Assembly (NCBI GenBank): GCA_036351115.1
Contig: JAZBOL010000036.1
Span: 6,604 to 70,603 of the forward strand
Length of the DNA: 64,000 bases
Reading direction: 5' to 3'
DNA from: Marinihelvus sp036351115
GTDB lineage: Bacteria; Pseudomonadota; Gammaproteobacteria; Xanthomonadales; SZUA-36
Position 1 is the first letter of the stretch, and every line of letters begins with the position of its first letter. The notes beneath the pieces were generated by a model. It made no database searches and had not been told where the DNA came from. It saw only the letters and a program-made list of their open reading frames with translations. Positions 59,932-64,000 of the stretch are shown here, piece after piece. Both the position numbers and the translations under genes were made by a program.

Positions 59932-61605
59932 CTATTGGAGCGTGCTGCCGGCCGCGTCGAGCATTTCCCGGGCGTGGGCACGAGACTGGTCGGAAACGGT
60001 TCCGCCCAGCATCCGGGCGATTTCCTCCACCCGCTCGGTTTCGCTCAGGACCCGTGTGTTCACTGCAGTGGCTTTCCTCGCGGCCTGTTTGATCACCTGG
60101 AGTTGCTGATCGGCGCGCACGGCCACCTGGGCCAGGTGCGTGACGCACAGGGCCTGGCCTCCGCGGCTAACGGTCTGCAGTAGCTGACCCACCGCGTTGG
60201 CCGTGTCACCTCCGACCCCCGTATCGATTTCGTCGAACACCTGGGTCCGCGCCCCGCTGTCCGCGGTGGCAACCTTGAGCGCGAGGCTGATGCGCGACAG
60301 TTCGCCGCCGGACGCCACCCGCGCCAGGGGCGCCGGCTTCATGCCCGGATTGGCGCTCACCAGCATGTCGATGCGGTCTGCGCCGAGGGCGCCGGGCTCC
60401 GCGTCGCTGTCGTGCTCCACCCGAATCAGGAATTCACCGCCGCCCATGCCGAGTTGATGCATGAGTTTCCGGACCTTTTTGGCGAGGCTGTCGGCGTGGC
60501 GGGCCCGCTCCCGGGAAAGCGTTTTCGCAGCGGCGCGCCAGGTGGCGAGGTGGGCGGCGACTTTCGACTCGAGTGCTTCGCGGTGCTCATCGAAGTGAGC
60601 GGCCCGATCCACGCGTTCGAGCAGCGTCTCGCGGATGCCGGCCAGGGCCTCGAGATCGACGCCATGTTTTCGGGCGAGGTCGCCCAGCTGGGACAGCTGG
60701 GCGGTGACCTGTTCGAGGCGGGCCGGATCCAGATCGACGCCTGATGACACCTGTTCCAGGGAAGCCGCGGCCTCCCGCGTATTGATCAACGCCTCATCGA
60801 GCATGGCCCGCGCCTCGGCGATGGCGCGTTCCAGTTCCGCATACGGTTCGAGGGCGTTCAGGGCGTCCTGGAGCAGGGCGGATGCGCCCTGTTCATCTGC
60901 TTCGAGCCAGGATGCACAGCGGTCGAGGGCCCGGAGCAGATCCCCGCTGGATGAGAGCAGGCGATGCTCGCGCTCGAGGGCCTCGATGGCGTCCGGTTCC
61001 AGCTCGGCATTGTCCAGTTCCTGGAGCTGAAAGCGCAGGAATTCGATTTCCGAGGGGGGCAGGGCGGCGCCCTCCGCAAGCTCACGCAGGGAGGTGGCGG
61101 CGCTTTGCCAGTCGTCGAAGGCTGCGCGCACGGCCTCCAGGGCCTGCTCATAGGCGCCGGTCCGGTCGAGCAGGGCCCGCTGCTGTTTTCCCCGGGCGAG
61201 TTGCACGTGTTCATTCTGTCCGTGCACCTCCACCAGCAAGTTGCCCAGTTCCGCAAGCTGGCTGATGGGCACCGGTGTGCCGTTGATCCAGGCGCGGGAC
61301 CGGCCCGTGGCCTGGATGCTGCGACGGAGCAGACAGTGTTCGCCGTCTTCGAGTTCGTGCTCGTGGAGCCAATGCTGCGCCGCCGGGTTGGTGGCGACGG
61401 CGAACTCCGCGGTCAGGTCGGCGCGCTCCGCACCGTCGCGGACCCAGCTGGCGTCCGAACGGGCGCCGAGCAGCAGGCCCAGGGCATCCACCATGATTGA
61501 TTTGCCTGCGCCGGTCTCACCCGAAATGGCCGTGAACCCGGGCGCGAACTCCTGTTCGAGTTCGGGGACGATGGCGAAGTTACGAATGTGCAGATGCAGC
61601 AGCAT
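59932..61605 (-). CDS. recN: DNA repair ATPase RecN
   Basis: A 557-residue SMC-like ATPase for double-strand break repair. The N-terminus begins MLLHLHIRNFAIVPELEQEF with Walker A GETGAGKS (29-36). The coiled-coil middle is followed by ALARVASGGELSRISLALKV (signature) and TQVFDEIDTGVGGDTANAVG (Walker B). Length and order match E. coli RecN. It is divergent from grpE and convergent with fur. Confidence 0.97.
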   Translation of the reverse strand: MLLHLHIRNFAIVPELEQEFAPGFTAISGETGAGKSIMVDALGLLLGARSDASWVRDGAERADLTAEFAVATNPAAQHWLHEHELEDGEHCLLRRSIQATGRSRAWINGTPVPISQLAELGNLLVEVHGQNEHVQLARGKQQRALLDRTGAYEQALEAVRAAFDDWQSAATSLRELAEGAALPPSEIEFLRFQLQELDNAELEPDAIEALEREHRLLSSSGDLLRALDRCASWLEADEQGASALLQDALNALEPYAELERAIAEARAMLDEALINTREAAASLEQVSSGVDLDPARLEQVTAQLSQLGDLARKHGVDLEALAGIRETLLERVDRAAHFDEHREALESKVAAHLATWRAAAKTLSRERARHADSLAKKVRKLMHQLGMGGGEFLIRVEHDSDAEPGALGADRIDMLVSANPGMKPAPLARVASGGELSRISLALKVATADSGARTQVFDEIDTGVGGDTANAVGQLLQTVSRGGQALCVTHLAQVAVRADQQLQVIKQAARKATAVNTRVLSETERVEEIARMLGGTVSDQSRAHAREMLDAAGSTLQ

Positions 61606-61712
61606 GGTTTGTGATCATCCGCGGCCCGGTGCACGGGCAATGGGAACCCTGAGGGGAAAATTATCAGCTTGCCAGTGTAGCGGCAACGCATCGCTCCTGC
61701 GTCGGTGTTTTG

Positions 61713-61740
61713 CTTGAATCGGGGCCCGCAAACCCCATAT
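61713..61740 (+). promoter_or_regulatory. Sigma-32 heat-shock promoter of grpE
   Basis: CTTGAA at 61713-61718 and CCCCATAT at 61733-61740, separated by 14 bases, match the sigma-32 consensus (CTTGAA, spacer, CCCCATnT). A transcript would begin near 61748, so translation from the GTG at 61748 is unlikely and the GTG at 61784 is favoured. Confidence 0.8.
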
Positions 61741-61783
61741 CGCCAACGTGACTAGAGACCCGATCGGGAGTTGGGAGCAGACA

Positions 61784-62353
61784 GTGAGCATCGACTACGA
61801 CAAGCAAGACGACCTTGAGCAGGCGAACAGCGCCGCCGACGCCGAAACCGGTGCCGAAAACGACGCCGAGGCCGTGGATCGCGACCTTGCCGACCTCGAG
61901 GGGGCGCTGAACCGGGCCGAGCAGGAGGCTGCGGAACAGCGCGAGGCCATGCTGCGCATGCACGCGGAGATGGAGAATCTGCGCAAACGCCTGATCCGGG
62001 ACCTGGAGAAGTCCCGCAAGCGCGCGCTCGAAGATTTCATGAATGATCTGCTGCCCGTGCGCGACAGCCTCGAGAAAGGCCTGCAGGCTGCCGAGGGCGA
62101 AGCCTCGGTCGAGTCCCTGCGCGAGGGCAAGGCGTTGATCATGCGCATGCTGGACAAGGTCATGACCGACCACGGGCTCGAGGAGATCGATCCGACCGGC
62201 GAGGCCTTCAACCCGGAACTCCACGAGGCCATCAGCATGATTCCGTCGCCGGAGCATCCTGAGAACACGGTCATCGACGTGGTCCAGAAAGGCTATCGGC
62301 TGAACGACCGGCTGGTTCGCCCGGCACGCGTGGTGGTCTCCAGCGGCGGCTGA
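61784..62353 (+). CDS. grpE: Nucleotide exchange factor GrpE
   Basis: A 189-residue DnaK cochaperone that releases ADP. An acidic, disordered N-terminus leads into a coiled coil (LEGALNRAEQEAAEQREAML, then RKRLIRDLEKSRKRALEDFM). The C-terminal beta domain reads EAFNPELHEAISMIPSPEHP, then VIDVVQKGYRLNDRLVRPAR. A GTG start at 61784 is preceded by GGGAG 6 bases upstream. It lies behind a sigma-32 promoter, 94 bases before dnaK. Confidence 0.95.
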   Translation: MSIDYDKQDDLEQANSAADAETGAENDAEAVDRDLADLEGALNRAEQEAAEQREAMLRMHAEMENLRKRLIRDLEKSRKRALEDFMNDLLPVRDSLEKGLQAAEGEASVESLREGKALIMRMLDKVMTDHGLEEIDPTGEAFNPELHEAISMIPSPEHPENTVIDVVQKGYRLNDRLVRPARVVVSSGG

Positions 62354-62379
62354 ATCAGCCCCCGCGCCGTGAAGTCCAT

Positions 62380-62409
62380 GTTGATTAAATCACGGTAAAC
62401 CCCATTTAT
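62380..62409 (+). promoter_or_regulatory. Sigma-32 heat-shock promoter of dnaK
   Basis: GTTGATT at 62380-62386, a 13-base spacer, and CCCCATTTAT at 62400-62409. The -10 half is a perfect match to the sigma-32 consensus, the -35 half is weaker. Thus dnaK can be induced independently of grpE. Confidence 0.75.
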
Positions 62410-62447
62410 AAGACATTGCATTAACTAACTATTCGGAGACTGTTCAG

Positions 62448-64000
<1,553 letters not shown>

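Overview
The window is GC-rich bacterial chromosomal DNA, most likely from a gammaproteobacterium. The right end carries the block ssrA, smpB, ratA, rnfH, bamE, fur, recN, grpE, dnaK in the usual gammaproteobacterial order. The tmRNA tag reads ANDDNYALAA, and two TonB-dependent receptors show a Gram-negative envelope. No insertion sequence, phage gene, CRISPR array or ordinary tRNA is visible.

Layout. (1) 1-44,000 and the receptor at 44,130-46,700 form a large catabolic and transport region. It holds four MFS carriers, one sodium:solute symporter, one EamA-type carrier, two TonB receptors, two aldehyde dehydrogenases, two medium-chain reductases, an FAD monooxygenase, FAD-linked oxidases, an exported amine oxidase overlapping a cytochrome c, two alpha/beta hydrolases, seven VOC-fold proteins (two with signal peptides), an arylmalonate-decarboxylase/maleate-isomerase family protein, a nitrilase-fold protein and a GntR/UTRA regulator. 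(2) 35,735-44,070 looks like one long plus-strand operon: membrane protein, unknown protein, class III CoA-transferase, HMG-CoA-lyase-like enzyme, ATP-dependent hydantoinase/oxoprolinase A and B subunits, and an isochorismatase-family amidohydrolase. The last three match the enzyme classes that open N-methylhydantoin and cleave N-carbamoylsarcosine. (3) 46,823-54,735 is mixed: two mechanosensitive channels (one with a cyclic-nucleotide domain), a GlcD-type oxidase, an ABC-F ATPase, an SDR and a decayed SpoIIAA-like gene. (4) 54,815-64,000 is the conserved core: ribosome rescue (ssrA, smpB), outer-membrane assembly (BamE, fused to a SPOR domain), Fur, RecN, and the heat-shock genes grpE and dnaK, each behind a recognisable sigma-32 promoter.

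How it may work together. Five intergenic regions in region 1 share an AT-rich box beginning AAAGWTATA, and two others carry a related AATGATAT element. One box lies just upstream of the GntR gene. This suggests one regulon that takes up a substrate through the TonB receptors and inner-membrane carriers and oxidises, isomerises, hydrolyses and CoA-activates it. The substrate cannot be read from the sequence. Several enzymes depart from their families' catalytic residues: the nitrilase-fold protein has Arg and Ser where Lys and Cys are expected, the decarboxylase homologue has its Cys and Gly positions swapped, and both alpha/beta hydrolases lack the nucleophile Ser. These departures are the most novel signal here.
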